A stretch of DNA of 35,080 nt from Paenibacillus ferrarius. GTDB taxonomy: Bacteria; Bacillota; Bacilli; Paenibacillales; NBRC-103111. This document shows, piece by piece, positions 1 to 7,242 of the stretch. The position numbers and the translations under genes are program-made. Under the pieces are notes generated by a model. That model was not told where the DNA came from and did no database searches. It saw nothing but the letters and a program-made list of their open reading frames with translations. The stretch's first letter is position 1. Every line of letters starts with the position of its first letter. The DNA lies in contig NZ_MBTG01000049.1 of NCBI RefSeq assembly GCF_002027705.1, forward strand, positions 1 to 35,080. The letters are read 5' to 3'.

Positions 1-34
1 CAATGTCATTAAGTTAAGGCGCAGGGTTAAAATC

Positions 35-79
35 AAAAAAAGAGCAGGTTATCTGAAAAGATAGCCCGCTCTTTTTTTG
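35..79 (+). terminator. Stem-loop just inside the left end of the IS4-type element
   Basis: AAAAAAAGAGC pairs with GCTCTTTTTTT around an inner TATCT/AGATA stem, giving an intrinsic-terminator shape ending in a T run. It sits between the left inverted repeat and the transposase. Such a structure usually blocks transcription entering the element from outside; that role is inferred. Confidence 0.6.
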
Positions 80-158
80 CATGAAAAAGAAAAAAAGAAC
101 TTGACAAGCAGTTGAAAGTGTGTGGCGAAGCCCCTTGAAAAACGAGGAGGTTACGCCA

Positions 159-1481
159 ATGAATGAGTACGCGAATTCGCTAAAAGAAACGCTGACATCT
201 CTCATACGAGAAATGTCAGCGCTACCCGCACCATATGTCAAAAACCCCGAAAGAGATTTTACCCGAAAGAAAAAGCTGCCCTTTGAAACGGTTATGCAAC
301 TCCTGATCTCGATGGGCGGTAACAGCATCTATAAGGAACTCTTGGAGTCGCAGGGCTATGATGTAAACACCGCAACCACTTCTGCTTTTGTTCAGCAGAG
401 GAATAAAATCCTGCCGTCTGCTGTGGAATTCCTGTTTCACGAATTTACTCAATCGCATACGGATATCAAAGACTACCACGGGTATCGATTACTTGCGATT
501 GACGGTTCGGATTTACATATCGCAACGGACCCTGCCAACACGGACACCTATTTTCAAAGTCAACCGAACACGAAAGGCTACAACCTTTTGCATTTGAACG
601 CAGCCTATGACCTCTGCAACAGACTTTACGTGGATGCCATTGTTCAGCCGCGAAGATTGAGTAGCGAGGGAAGAGCACTTGCAGCTATGGTTGATCGTTC
701 CCCCATCAAAGGTAAAATCATTGTTATTTCCGATCGAGGCTATGAAAGTTACAACAATTTCGCGCATATTGAGCGCAAAGGATGGAACTACGTCATACGG
801 GTAAAGGATTTGGATTCCAATGGTATTCTTTCGGGCTTGCGTTTGCCCTCTAGCGGTTCGTTTGATATTGAAGTTCATCTGACACTCACAAAAAAACAAA
901 CCAAAGAGGTCAAGGCTCATCCCGAGATTTACAAGTTCATCCCTTCCAAGTCAACATTTGATTTTTTGGATTTGCATGAAAACTTGTATTACCCGATTTC
1001 CTTTCGGGTTGTTCGTTTCGTCCTGCCAAGTGGCGCCTATGAAACTGTCATCACGAATCTTTCTGCCGCAGATTTCCCACCCGATGAACTGGAGTCCATT
1101 TATAACATGCGATGGGGCATTGAAACCTCTTTCAGAGCGTTGAAATACACCGTCGGATTGACGAGTTTTCACGCAAAGAAACAAGAGTCCATCATCCAAG
1201 AGATTTTCGCAAGAATGATCATGTACAATTTCGCTGAAATGATGACCTCACACGTCGTCATTTCCCAAATGGATAAACGGCACCACTACCAAGTCAACTT
1301 CACGGTTGCCGTTCACGTTTGTAGATATTTCCTGCGTTCAAAAGATGATGAACCCCCGCCCGATGTTGAAGCGTTGATTCACAAAAACATTTTGCCGATT
1401 CGACCCATCCGCCCAGGACAGCAGAATACGCGCAAAATCCGCTATAAATCAGCTGTTAGCTTCGTCTACAGAGTAGCATAA
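159..1481 (+). CDS. IS4-family DDE transposase
   Basis: Transposase of 440 residues that would catalyse cut-and-paste movement of the surrounding element. The DDE residues are visible in LLAIDGSD (first Asp), VISDRGYES (second Asp) and YNMRWGIETSFRALK. The last matches the IS4 YREK signature Y-(2)-R-(3)-E-(6)-K, with Glu as the third catalytic residue. The reading frame is open further upstream to 120, but ATG at 159 follows GAGGAGG (144-150) at proper spacing. The frame is uninterrupted and the length fits the family, so the copy may be active. It points toward gdhA, but hairpins behind it limit read-through. Confidence 0.92.
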   Translation: MNEYANSLKETLTSLIREMSALPAPYVKNPERDFTRKKKLPFETVMQLLISMGGNSIYKELLESQGYDVNTATTSAFVQQRNKILPSAVEFLFHEFTQSHTDIKDYHGYRLLAIDGSDLHIATDPANTDTYFQSQPNTKGYNLLHLNAAYDLCNRLYVDAIVQPRRLSSEGRALAAMVDRSPIKGKIIVISDRGYESYNNFAHIERKGWNYVIRVKDLDSNGILSGLRLPSSGSFDIEVHLTLTKKQTKEVKAHPEIYKFIPSKSTFDFLDLHENLYYPISFRVVRFVLPSGAYETVITNLSAADFPPDELESIYNMRWGIETSFRALKYTVGLTSFHAKKQESIIQEIFARMIMYNFAEMMTSHVVISQMDKRHHYQVNFTVAVHVCRYFLRSKDDEPPPDVEALIHKNILPIRPIRPGQQNTRKIRYKSAVSFVYRVA

Positions 1482-1507
1482 ATCGTTTAACAAGACCATT
1501 TTTTTAG

Positions 1508-1595
1508 CGGATATTCCATCCGTTTGTTTGCTGTGCGCTTTTTTCCTTGTTTGCATAAAAAACAAACGGCACAGGGATTTTTCCCATGCCGTTTT
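1508..1595 (+). terminator. Two hairpins behind the IS4 transposase
   Basis: The first is CGGAT-ATTCC-ATCCG (1508-1522), followed by T-rich sequence. The second is at 1564-1595, where AAACGGCA and AGGGA pair with TCCC and TGCCGTTTT. Both lie between the transposase stop and the right inverted repeat and probably end the transposase transcript. Confidence 0.5.
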
Positions 1596-1796
1596 CGGAT
1601 TCATCTTTATTCCGTATTTTGTCTTTGAACTTATCTTAATGACATTGCCCTTGCGGGTGCTTTTTGCTTTGGCTATCGTCGAGCTGATTAGGTTGCTTGG
1701 GTTGGGAAGCGACCTATGATGAAATTACCATCATTACAAAAAAATAGCCCCATAAGTTACATCCGATGGTCCTTAGATTAACCTATCCAAGTAACA

Positions 1797-1831
1797 TTAC
1801 ATGACATGTAAATTTTGGTTGCTAATATAGT
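1797..1831 (+). promoter_or_regulatory. Palindrome and possible promoter upstream of gdhA
   Basis: TTACATG-A-CATGTAA (1797-1811) is a perfect 15-bp palindrome. A weak sigma-A-like pair overlaps it: ATGACA (1801-1806), a 16-base spacer and TAATAT (1823-1828), with TATAGT (1826-1831) as an alternative -10. A protein bound to the palindrome would cover the -35 region. It does not fit the GlnR/TnrA consensus (TGTNA-N7-TNACA) well. The palindrome is seen directly; promoter and operator roles are inferred. Confidence 0.4.
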
Positions 1832-1879
1832 AAAACACTTTTACAATACAATAAACTAGTGACGAAGGTGGTTAAGGTT

Positions 1880-3250
1880 GTGACAGTTCAAGTAGAGAAT
1901 GAAGTTGCGGCAAGAGAGTATATTCAAGCGGTATACGAAACTGTAGTTAAGCGCAATCCCCATGAGAATGAGTTCCATCAAGCGGTAAAAGAAATATTGG
2001 AGTCGTTGACTCCTGTTATCGCTAAGCATCCGAAGTATATGAAGCACAGCATTCTTGAGCGACTTGTGGAGCCAGAGCGTCTTATCACTTTCCGCGTGCC
2101 ATGGGTGGATGATCATGGAGTTACGCATGTGAATCGCGGTTTCCGCGTTCAATTTAATGGTGCTATTGGACCGTACAAGGGTGGATTGCGCTTTCATCCC
2201 TCTGTTAATGCCAGCATTATTAAGTTTCTGGGTTTTGAGCAAACATTCAAAAACTCCCTTACAGGACAGCCTATTGGCGGCGGCAAAGGGGGCTCCGATT
2301 TCGATCCTAAAGGGAAGTCGGACAACGAAGTCATGCGCTTTACACAAAGCTTCATGACGGAGCTTTATAAATATATTGGACAAGACACGGACGTGCCGGC
2401 CGGAGATATTGGTGTTGGTGCCCGTGAAATTGGCTACATGTTTGGTCAATATAAGAGAATTCGCGGCGCTTACGAGGCTGGTGTATTGACAGGCAAAGGG
2501 ATCATTTATGGCGGAAGCTTGGCTCGTACTGAAGCTACGGGTTATGGCTGTGTTTATTTTGTGAATGAAATGCTGCAAGCTAAGGGTCTTAGTCTTGAAG
2601 GCAGTACTGTCGTTGTTTCCGGTTCCGGGAACGTGGCGATTTATTCCATACAGAAGGCGACGCAGTTGGGAGCTAAGGTTGTTGCTTGCAGTGATTCCAA
2701 TGGCTACATCTATGACAAGGATGGAATCAATTTAGACACGGTACGACGGTTGAAAGAGGTCGAAAGAAAACGGATCAGCGAGTACGTCAATGAGCATCCG
2801 AACGCGACCTATCACGAAGGCTGTAACGGCATCTGGACCATTCCTTGCGACATTGCGCTTCCAAGTGCAACACAGAATGAGATTGACGAGGAAATGGCGA
2901 GAATTCTTGTGAGAAATGGTGTGAAAGCTGTCGGAGAAGGCGCGAACATGCCGTCAACGCTTGAAGCGATTGAAGTGTTCTTACAAGCGGGTGTGCTTTT
3001 TGGACCGGCCAAAGCGGCGAATGCAGGCGGGGTTGCCGTATCAGCCCTAGAAATGTCGCAGAACAGCATGAGATATTCCTGGCACTTCCATGAGGTGGAT
3101 GACAAGCTTCATACGATTATGAAAAATATTTACCGCAGCTCCGTTCAGGCGGCAGAGGAATACGGACATCCAGGCAATCTCGTAGTAGGCGCCAATATTG
3201 CTGGCTTTATCAAAGTGGCAGACGCTATGATTGCGCAAGGTGTCATTTAA
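1880..3250 (+). CDS. gdhA: NADP-type glutamate dehydrogenase
   Basis: Glutamate dehydrogenase of 456 residues, cytoplasmic, interconverting 2-oxoglutarate plus ammonium and glutamate. The N-terminal dimerisation and substrate domain contains PYKGGLRFHPSVN, KNSLTGQPIGGGKGGSDFDP (glycine-rich substrate loop with catalytic Lys) and PAGDIGVGAREIGYM. The Rossmann domain shows VVSGSGNVA. The ending, roughly 450 residues and GGSDFDPKGKSDNEVMRF fit the hexameric NADP-type GdhA of bacteria rather than the RocG/GudB type. The frame is open from a GTG at 1859, but that codon has no ribosome site. GTG at 1880 follows AAGGTGG (1865-1871) by 8 bases and is preferred. The IS4 element lies only about 230 bases upstream, so its insertion may have changed the local promoter. 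Confidence 0.93.
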   Translation: MTVQVENEVAAREYIQAVYETVVKRNPHENEFHQAVKEILESLTPVIAKHPKYMKHSILERLVEPERLITFRVPWVDDHGVTHVNRGFRVQFNGAIGPYKGGLRFHPSVNASIIKFLGFEQTFKNSLTGQPIGGGKGGSDFDPKGKSDNEVMRFTQSFMTELYKYIGQDTDVPAGDIGVGAREIGYMFGQYKRIRGAYEAGVLTGKGIIYGGSLARTEATGYGCVYFVNEMLQAKGLSLEGSTVVVSGSGNVAIYSIQKATQLGAKVVACSDSNGYIYDKDGINLDTVRRLKEVERKRISEYVNEHPNATYHEGCNGIWTIPCDIALPSATQNEIDEEMARILVRNGVKAVGEGANMPSTLEAIEVFLQAGVLFGPAKAANAGGVAVSALEMSQNSMRYSWHFHEVDDKLHTIMKNIYRSSVQAAEEYGHPGNLVVGANIAGFIKVADAMIAQGVI

Positions 3251-3323
3251 AGGAAGTTGCAATTATCTTTCTACAAATGTGGTTTTACGCTGTCATAGCG
3301 TGCCTCCATTAACGATATCCATA

Positions 3324-3361
3324 AAAGAGCTCAACCATTCATTGCGGATGGTGGGCTCTTT
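3324..3361 (+). terminator. Terminator of gdhA
   Basis: AAAGAGCTCAACCAT pairs with ATGGTGGGCTCTTT around a short loop, with one bulge, followed by TGTGTTTTTT. It lies about 75 bases after the gdhA stop. Confidence 0.75.
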
Positions 3362-3379
3362 GTGTTTTTTGCAGCAGCT

Positions 3380-3418
3380 CATCTCCAAAAAAATAAAGAA
3401 GCACCCTCTGGGGTGCTT
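3380..3418 (-). terminator. Terminator of the minus-strand small gene
   Basis: AAGCACCC-TCTG-GGGTGCTT (3399-3418) is a perfect 8-bp hairpin. Read on the minus strand it is followed by a T-rich tract (complement of 3380-3398). It therefore ends the minus-strand transcript from the small gene at 3506-3682, convergent with gdhA. Confidence 0.65.
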
Positions 3419-3505
3419 GATGAGCTTGCGTTAAACTTTATGTTTTAAGGCGCGAGTGCGCCTAAGAGTGATGCACAAAGGTGTCAGATTGCAATGTTTT
3501 TAATG

Positions 3506-3682
3506 TTATTGTGGGTTCGCGATGATCTTACCATTTAGCCACTCGAATTCGTATTCGAATTGTGCCGTTGAATCATAAAGCTCAGGTGAGTACGGACGAA
3601 CAATATGACTCTCTGTTGCACTCACGCCCAAAGCGGATAGGGATAATAAGCAGGTAAATGCAACAATAATTTTTGCTGTCAT
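3506..3682 (-). CDS. Small secreted peptide, 58 residues, unknown function
   Basis: A short gene read from the reverse complement. It encodes MTAKIIVAFTCLLSLSALGV followed by SATESHIVRPYSPELYDSTA and a tail ending EWLNGKIIANPQ. The first 22 or so residues form a signal peptide: a Lys near the start, a hydrophobic stretch and a probable cut after GVSA. The mature part is about 36 residues, rich in acidic and aromatic residues, without Cys. GGAGG (3692-3696 on the minus strand) stands 9 bases before the ATG, and a minus-strand terminator follows the stop, so both signals expected of a real gene are present. I do not recognise a family. It may be an exported signalling or surface peptide, but nothing in the sequence decides that. 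Confidence 0.72.
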   Translation of the reverse strand: MTAKIIVAFTCLLSLSALGVSATESHIVRPYSPELYDSTAQFEYEFEWLNGKIIANPQ

Positions 3683-4016
3683 ATTCCGATGCCTCCATCA
3701 CGATAAGATAACTTTATTGTAAGGTGGATATGTGAGTGGAGTGTTATCACTAAGTAAATAATTTGTTTACGGTGGTGAAAAGGATTTGCTTGTTTCAGGG
3801 ATAAGGCGAAGAAGAGATGCCAGGCCTCATTATTGAGGGTGGTGTCTTTTATATAGTCTCCTTTCCTTGGAATCTGACATCGTTCTCCGAGATATTTTTG
3901 TGAAATCTTTATTTCAATCGATTTCCTTTTAAATAATGCCGTTTAACGGTCTTTTTATGTTATTAAACATAACGTAAATTAAAAATATATTTTTACATGT
4001 AATTTATTCTAACATA
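3683..4016. other. AT-rich non-coding stretch with small hairpins
   Basis: No convincing gene is seen. Structures present are: a terminator-like hairpin at about 3812-3849 (stem around GCCTCA-TTAT-TGAGGG, then TCTTTT), for which I see no obvious upstream gene; a short CCGTTTAACGG stem near 3942-3955 followed by TCTTTTT; and an inverted repeat TTATGTT-ATTA-AACATAA at 3955-3972. The last part leads into the cre site and promoter of the catabolic locus. Confidence 0.5.
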
Positions 4017-4030
4017 TGAAAGCGTTCTCT
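4017..4030 (+). promoter_or_regulatory. cre site (CcpA operator) upstream of the catabolic locus
   Basis: TGAAAGCGTTCTCT matches the catabolite-responsive element consensus TGWAANCGNTNWCA at 13 of 14 positions (the last base differs). It ends 13 bases before the -35 box of the promoter at 4044. Carbon catabolite control by CcpA is therefore likely. Confidence 0.65.
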
Positions 4031-4043
4031 AAATAAAAATTCA

Positions 4044-4073
4044 TTGACAATCTGAATACGCCCTCTATATAAT
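4044..4073 (+). promoter_or_regulatory. Sigma-A promoter of the catabolic locus
   Basis: TTGACA (4044-4049), an 18-base spacer and TATAAT (4068-4073): both boxes are perfect. The start of transcription would fall near 4080, leaving a leader of about 85 bases before the first gene at 4165. Confidence 0.85.
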
Positions 4074-4074
4074 G

Positions 4075-4141
4075 AAAATAAACCAGAAACAAATCACAAT
4101 AAGAGTTGTGATGTATATTTTCACTAAAAATAAACCAGAAA
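4075..4141 (+). promoter_or_regulatory. Leader repeats: possible operators for the catabolic locus
   Basis: The 15-base sequence AAAATAAACCAGAAA occurs twice as an exact direct repeat, at 4075-4089 and 4127-4141, 52 bases apart (about five helical turns). Between them lies a perfect inverted repeat ATCACAA-N6-TTGTGAT (4093-4112). All of it lies at or just downstream of the transcription start of a very strong promoter. This is where repressor sites for an inducible locus would be expected. Which protein binds is not shown; the GntR-type regulator at 12184 is one candidate. Confidence 0.55.
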
Positions 4142-4164
4142 TAATCTAGAGAGGTTGTTGAGTT

Positions 4165-5151
4165 ATGAAGGCTGTCCAAAGTCGCAATGGGACTTCTCAA
4201 ATAGTGGAGCTTCCAATCCCTGAGCTAAAGCCGCATCACGTGAAAGTGAAAGTTGATTTTTCGGCGGTAAGTGTGGGTACTGAGCTTATGATGATCCGCA
4301 ATCAAAGCAATGCCGGGCTCGGCTATAGCGCTACTGGAATTGTAGAGGAAATAGGGGAGGGCGTGACGCATGTCGTTCCTGGTCAACGTGTAGCGTGCTA
4401 CGGCGTTCCTTGCCATCGGGAGTATGTATTGGCGCCCAAACATCTGGTCGCTTTGGTTCCTGGAGGTGTGAACCCGGTAGAAGCGGCGTTCGTCGGCATT
4501 GGAGCGATTGCGATTCATGCTCTCCGGCAGGCTAATTTGCAGTTTGGTGAGACGGTTATCGTGGTTGGCCTTGGTATTCTAGGTCAAGTCATCGCGCGCA
4601 TTGCCAATGCGGCTGGCTACCGAGTGGTTGGCCTTGAGCTGATGGAGGAGAGATGTCTTTTACTAGAACAAGAAGGCGTGACGGTGTATAGAAGCGAGGA
4701 AAAGATGCAGCAGGCTTTAGCCTTGGATAAAACGATACAAGGTGCAGATGCCGTCCTATTGTGCGCTAGCAGGAGGGAGCACAGCATGATTGACAGCGCT
4801 CTCAATTGGCTGCGGGACCGGGGACGCATTGTGATTGTTGGAGATACAGGCACTGATTTCGATCGAGATCTGCTGTTTAGCAAAGAGGCGACCATTCATA
4901 TTTCCCGCGCGGGAGGGCCGGGTCGGTACGAGGATAGCTATGAGCAGCAGGGTGTAGATTATCCGATTGGCTACGTTCGTTGGACAGAAGGCCGCAATAT
5001 GCAGGAGTTCTTACGACTGATTGCTGAGAAGCGGATTGCTATCGAGTCTCTCATTATGAACGAATGCAAGCTGGAGTTCCTTCCTGATCTGTATAAGAGC
5101 TATATGAATTCACCGGAGCAGATGATGGGGGTCGTCGTTACCTATAATTAA
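4165..5151 (+). CDS. Medium-chain (MDR) oxidoreductase, SxGTE subgroup
   Basis: Protein of 328 residues with the MDR fold: an N-terminal GroES-like domain (to about residue 110), then a Rossmann domain with VIVVGLGILGQ (GxGxxG) near residue 130. It probably oxidises a sugar or polyol hydroxyl with NAD(P). The usual alcohol-dehydrogenase zinc motifs are missing: the CGTD Cys is replaced by SVGTEL and the GHE motif by GYSATG. This resembles the SxGTE subgroup (BchC-like enzymes and the MDR half of bi-domain oxidoreductases), so a normal zinc-alcohol dehydrogenase mechanism should not be assumed. The ATG follows AGAGAGG (4150-4156). It is the first gene behind the cre-linked promoter, about 48 bases before the permease genes. 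Confidence 0.8.
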   Translation: MKAVQSRNGTSQIVELPIPELKPHHVKVKVDFSAVSVGTELMMIRNQSNAGLGYSATGIVEEIGEGVTHVVPGQRVACYGVPCHREYVLAPKHLVALVPGGVNPVEAAFVGIGAIAIHALRQANLQFGETVIVVGLGILGQVIARIANAAGYRVVGLELMEERCLLLEQEGVTVYRSEEKMQQALALDKTIQGADAVLLCASRREHSMIDSALNWLRDRGRIVIVGDTGTDFDRDLLFSKEATIHISRAGGPGRYEDSYEQQGVDYPIGYVRWTEGRNMQEFLRLIAEKRIAIESLIMNECKLEFLPDLYKSYMNSPEQMMGVVVTYN

Positions 5152-5199
5152 TCAGGTGCCTGTCGGTATGGCTTATAAATTACATGGGAGGTGTCCTGC

Positions 5200-6159
5200 G
5201 TGGATAAGAATGGAGGCACATTAGCCAGAGGGAAGATAGCACCGAAGCTGCCTAGCCAAAGGATATGGAAAACCTTGGTCCGATATCGCTTGTTGTACCT
5301 AATGCTAATTCCAGGCGTTGCTTATTATATTGTGTATCATTATTTTCCGATGATTGGGCTGTTAATTGCCTTTAAGCAATATAACCTGATGTCCGGCATC
5401 TGGGGCAGCAAGTGGGTTGGCTTTGATAATTTCCGCACGATTTTTGCGTCACCTGATTTTCCCTTATTAATGAAGAACACGCTGCTGCTCAGTTTATACC
5501 GGATAGTGTTCAACATGCTGCCTGATGTTCTATTGGCGTTGATACTTAATGAAATCAGGTCACAGTGGTTTAAAAGGATTGTGCAGACGATCACCTACGG
5601 CCCGTACTTCTTATCGTGGATTATCGTATATGGGCTTGTGTTTTCATTCTTTGCCCCTGGTGCTGGACTGTTTACGACGCTGTTCCGCGACTGGGGTTGG
5701 GGGAATATGGATGTCCTCACCAATTCGGATTATTTCCGGACAATGCTCATTACGACAGATTTATGGAAAAGCACGGGGTTTGGGGCCATTATTTATTTGG
5801 CTGCACTGGGTAGTATCAATCATGAGCTCTACGAGGCCGCTGTGGTCGACGGTGCTGGACGTTGGCGTCTTCTCTGGCACATTACGCTGCCCGGTATTCG
5901 CCAGGTATTCATCCTGCTTTTGATTTTAAGGATCGGGCACATTATGGATGCGGGTTTCGAACAGGTGTACATCTTTTTAAACGCGCGCGTGTACGATGTT
6001 GGGGATATTCTGGATACATGGATTTTCCGGCGAGGCATCGAGCAGATGGAATTCAGTGTACCGGCAGCTATGGGTGTGTTCAAGTCTGTCATTGGGCTGG
6101 TGCTCGTCCTTGGGGCTAATAAATTGGCTAAAAAAGTAGATGGCTCCGGCATCTGGTAG
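5200..6159 (+). CDS. ABC sugar transporter permease (LplB type)
   Basis: Inner-membrane permease of 319 residues, one half of a carbohydrate import channel. The first membrane segment (LLYLMLIPGVAYYIVYHYFP) and the FKQYN sequence after it are typical of the LplB/YtcP group. The ATPase-contact EAA loop is present as EAAVVDGAGRWRLLWHITLP. About six membrane segments are visible. The frame is open from GTG 5191, but GTG 5200 has GGGAGG (5186-5191) 8 bases upstream and is preferred. The next permease starts 15 bases after its stop. No ATPase gene is nearby, which is usual for this group and implies a shared MsmX/UgpC-type ATPase. Confidence 0.9.
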   Translation: MDKNGGTLARGKIAPKLPSQRIWKTLVRYRLLYLMLIPGVAYYIVYHYFPMIGLLIAFKQYNLMSGIWGSKWVGFDNFRTIFASPDFPLLMKNTLLLSLYRIVFNMLPDVLLALILNEIRSQWFKRIVQTITYGPYFLSWIIVYGLVFSFFAPGAGLFTTLFRDWGWGNMDVLTNSDYFRTMLITTDLWKSTGFGAIIYLAALGSINHELYEAAVVDGAGRWRLLWHITLPGIRQVFILLLILRIGHIMDAGFEQVYIFLNARVYDVGDILDTWIFRRGIEQMEFSVPAAMGVFKSVIGLVLVLGANKLAKKVDGSGIW

Positions 6160-6174
6160 GAGGGGATCACGACG

Positions 6175-7062
6175 ATGTTATATGCATTGAAGAAAACAAA
6201 ATCCGATCGAATAGTCGATGGTATCCTTTATGGAGGTTTGATTCTGTTCTCGCTTGCGACATTATTTCCGATCTATTTTGTCATCATTATGTCGATTACG
6301 CCTTATACGGAGGTGCTTCGCAACGGGGGCTTTGTTATCTTCCCGAATGTGTTTACGTTGGAGGCGTTCAAGACGATTTTTGGCAGTAATGTCGTGCCTA
6401 AGGCGCTCCAAGTAACGGTGTTTATTACGATTGTGGGCACGGCCTGCAATCTGGCGATCACTACTTTGCTAGCTTATCCACTATCCAAAAAGTTTCTTCC
6501 CGGAAGGAACATTGTGCTCATGGGCATTGTGTTCACGATGCTGTTCTCGGGCGGGATTATCCCTACGTATCTGGTTGTTAAGGGTACGGGGCTTATGAAT
6601 TCTTTGTGGGCGCTCATTATTCCAGGGCTAGTGTCCTCCTTTAATATGTTGATTATGAAAACCTTCTTCGAAGGGCTTCCGAATGAAATTGAAGAAGCAG
6701 CGAAGGTGGATGGGTGCAATGATTTCGGGACGCTTCTGCGCATAGTGCTTCCACTCTCGATGCCGATTATTGCGACACTGGGGTTGTTTTATGGGGTCAA
6801 TCATTGGAATGCCTATTTCGGCGGGATTATGTATTTAACGGACCGCGAGCTCTATCCCATGCAAGTAGTGCTGCGCAATATGATTGTATCGCCGACGGTC
6901 AGTCAGGAGCTTGCGGTTCCGCAGTCCTCGCTGAATGCCTTGCCGCCAGAAACGATTAAGATGGCAACGGTTGTTGTAGCGATCGTACCGGTTATGATTA
7001 TTTACCCCTTCCTGCAAAAATATTTCGTAAAAGGCATGCTGCTCGGTGCTGTGAAAGGCTAA
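6175..7062 (+). CDS. ABC sugar transporter permease (LplC/YtcP type)
   Basis: Second permease of the importer, 295 residues. It shows the MalG-like order: a first membrane segment (GGLILFSLATLFPIYFVIIM), further segments and the EAA loop EEAAKVDGCNDFGTLLRIVL before a helical C-terminus ending QKYFVKGMLLGAVKG, the usual YtcP/LplC ending. AGGAGGGG precedes the ATG. It pairs with the upstream permease and receives substrate from the lipoprotein encoded downstream. Confidence 0.9.
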   Translation: MLYALKKTKSDRIVDGILYGGLILFSLATLFPIYFVIIMSITPYTEVLRNGGFVIFPNVFTLEAFKTIFGSNVVPKALQVTVFITIVGTACNLAITTLLAYPLSKKFLPGRNIVLMGIVFTMLFSGGIIPTYLVVKGTGLMNSLWALIIPGLVSSFNMLIMKTFFEGLPNEIEEAAKVDGCNDFGTLLRIVLPLSMPIIATLGLFYGVNHWNAYFGGIMYLTDRELYPMQVVLRNMIVSPTVSQELAVPQSSLNALPPETIKMATVVVAIVPVMIIYPFLQKYFVKGMLLGAVKG

Positions 7063-7157
7063 ATGCTGATCGAAGCATTCTCATATAAGGTTCAGATAGC
7101 TAGTCGAAGAGCTACCACGTCATAGGGGGGATGAGCGGTCGAAGGCCAATTTCGATC
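7062..7157 (+). other. Short stem-loops between permease and binding-protein genes
   Basis: Three small inverted repeats follow the permease stop: AATGCT-GATCGA-AGCATT (7062-7079), TAGCT-N8-AGCTA (7097-7114) and GGTCGAA/TTCGATC (7137-7157, one mismatch). None has a T run, so they are not intrinsic terminators. Stem-loops at this place in sugar-importer operons often protect or process mRNA so that the binding protein is made in excess; that role is inferred. Confidence 0.35.
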
Positions 7158-7242
7158 GACAGGGGTCAACGGTTTGCGTTGTTGTGGAGTTAAACTGCCA
7201 GTCTCGATTTGCGAAATGAGAACGAATAGGGAGGTTACGATT

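Larger units (their letters stand above)
1..1650 (+). mobile_element. IS4-family insertion sequence
   Basis: The element is bounded by an 18-bp inverted repeat. The left copy is at 1-18 (CAATGTCATTAAGTTAAG); the right copy at 1630-1647 reads CAATGTCATTAAGATAAG on the opposite strand, one mismatch apart. It carries one DDE transposase. The right flank continues CCC, so the true ends may extend a few bases, and the left end may be cut by the window edge. No target duplication can be checked because the left flank is not in the window. Confidence 0.85.

Noticed and set aside
1528..1719. 63-residue open frame after the IS4 transposase
   Set aside because: It runs across the right inverted repeat and hairpins, lacks a ribosome site and crosses the element boundary; not a single gene.
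4009..4200. Minus-strand 63-residue frame over the promoter region
   Set aside because: It overlaps the cre site, promoter and the start of the MDR gene and has no ribosome site or protein-like features.
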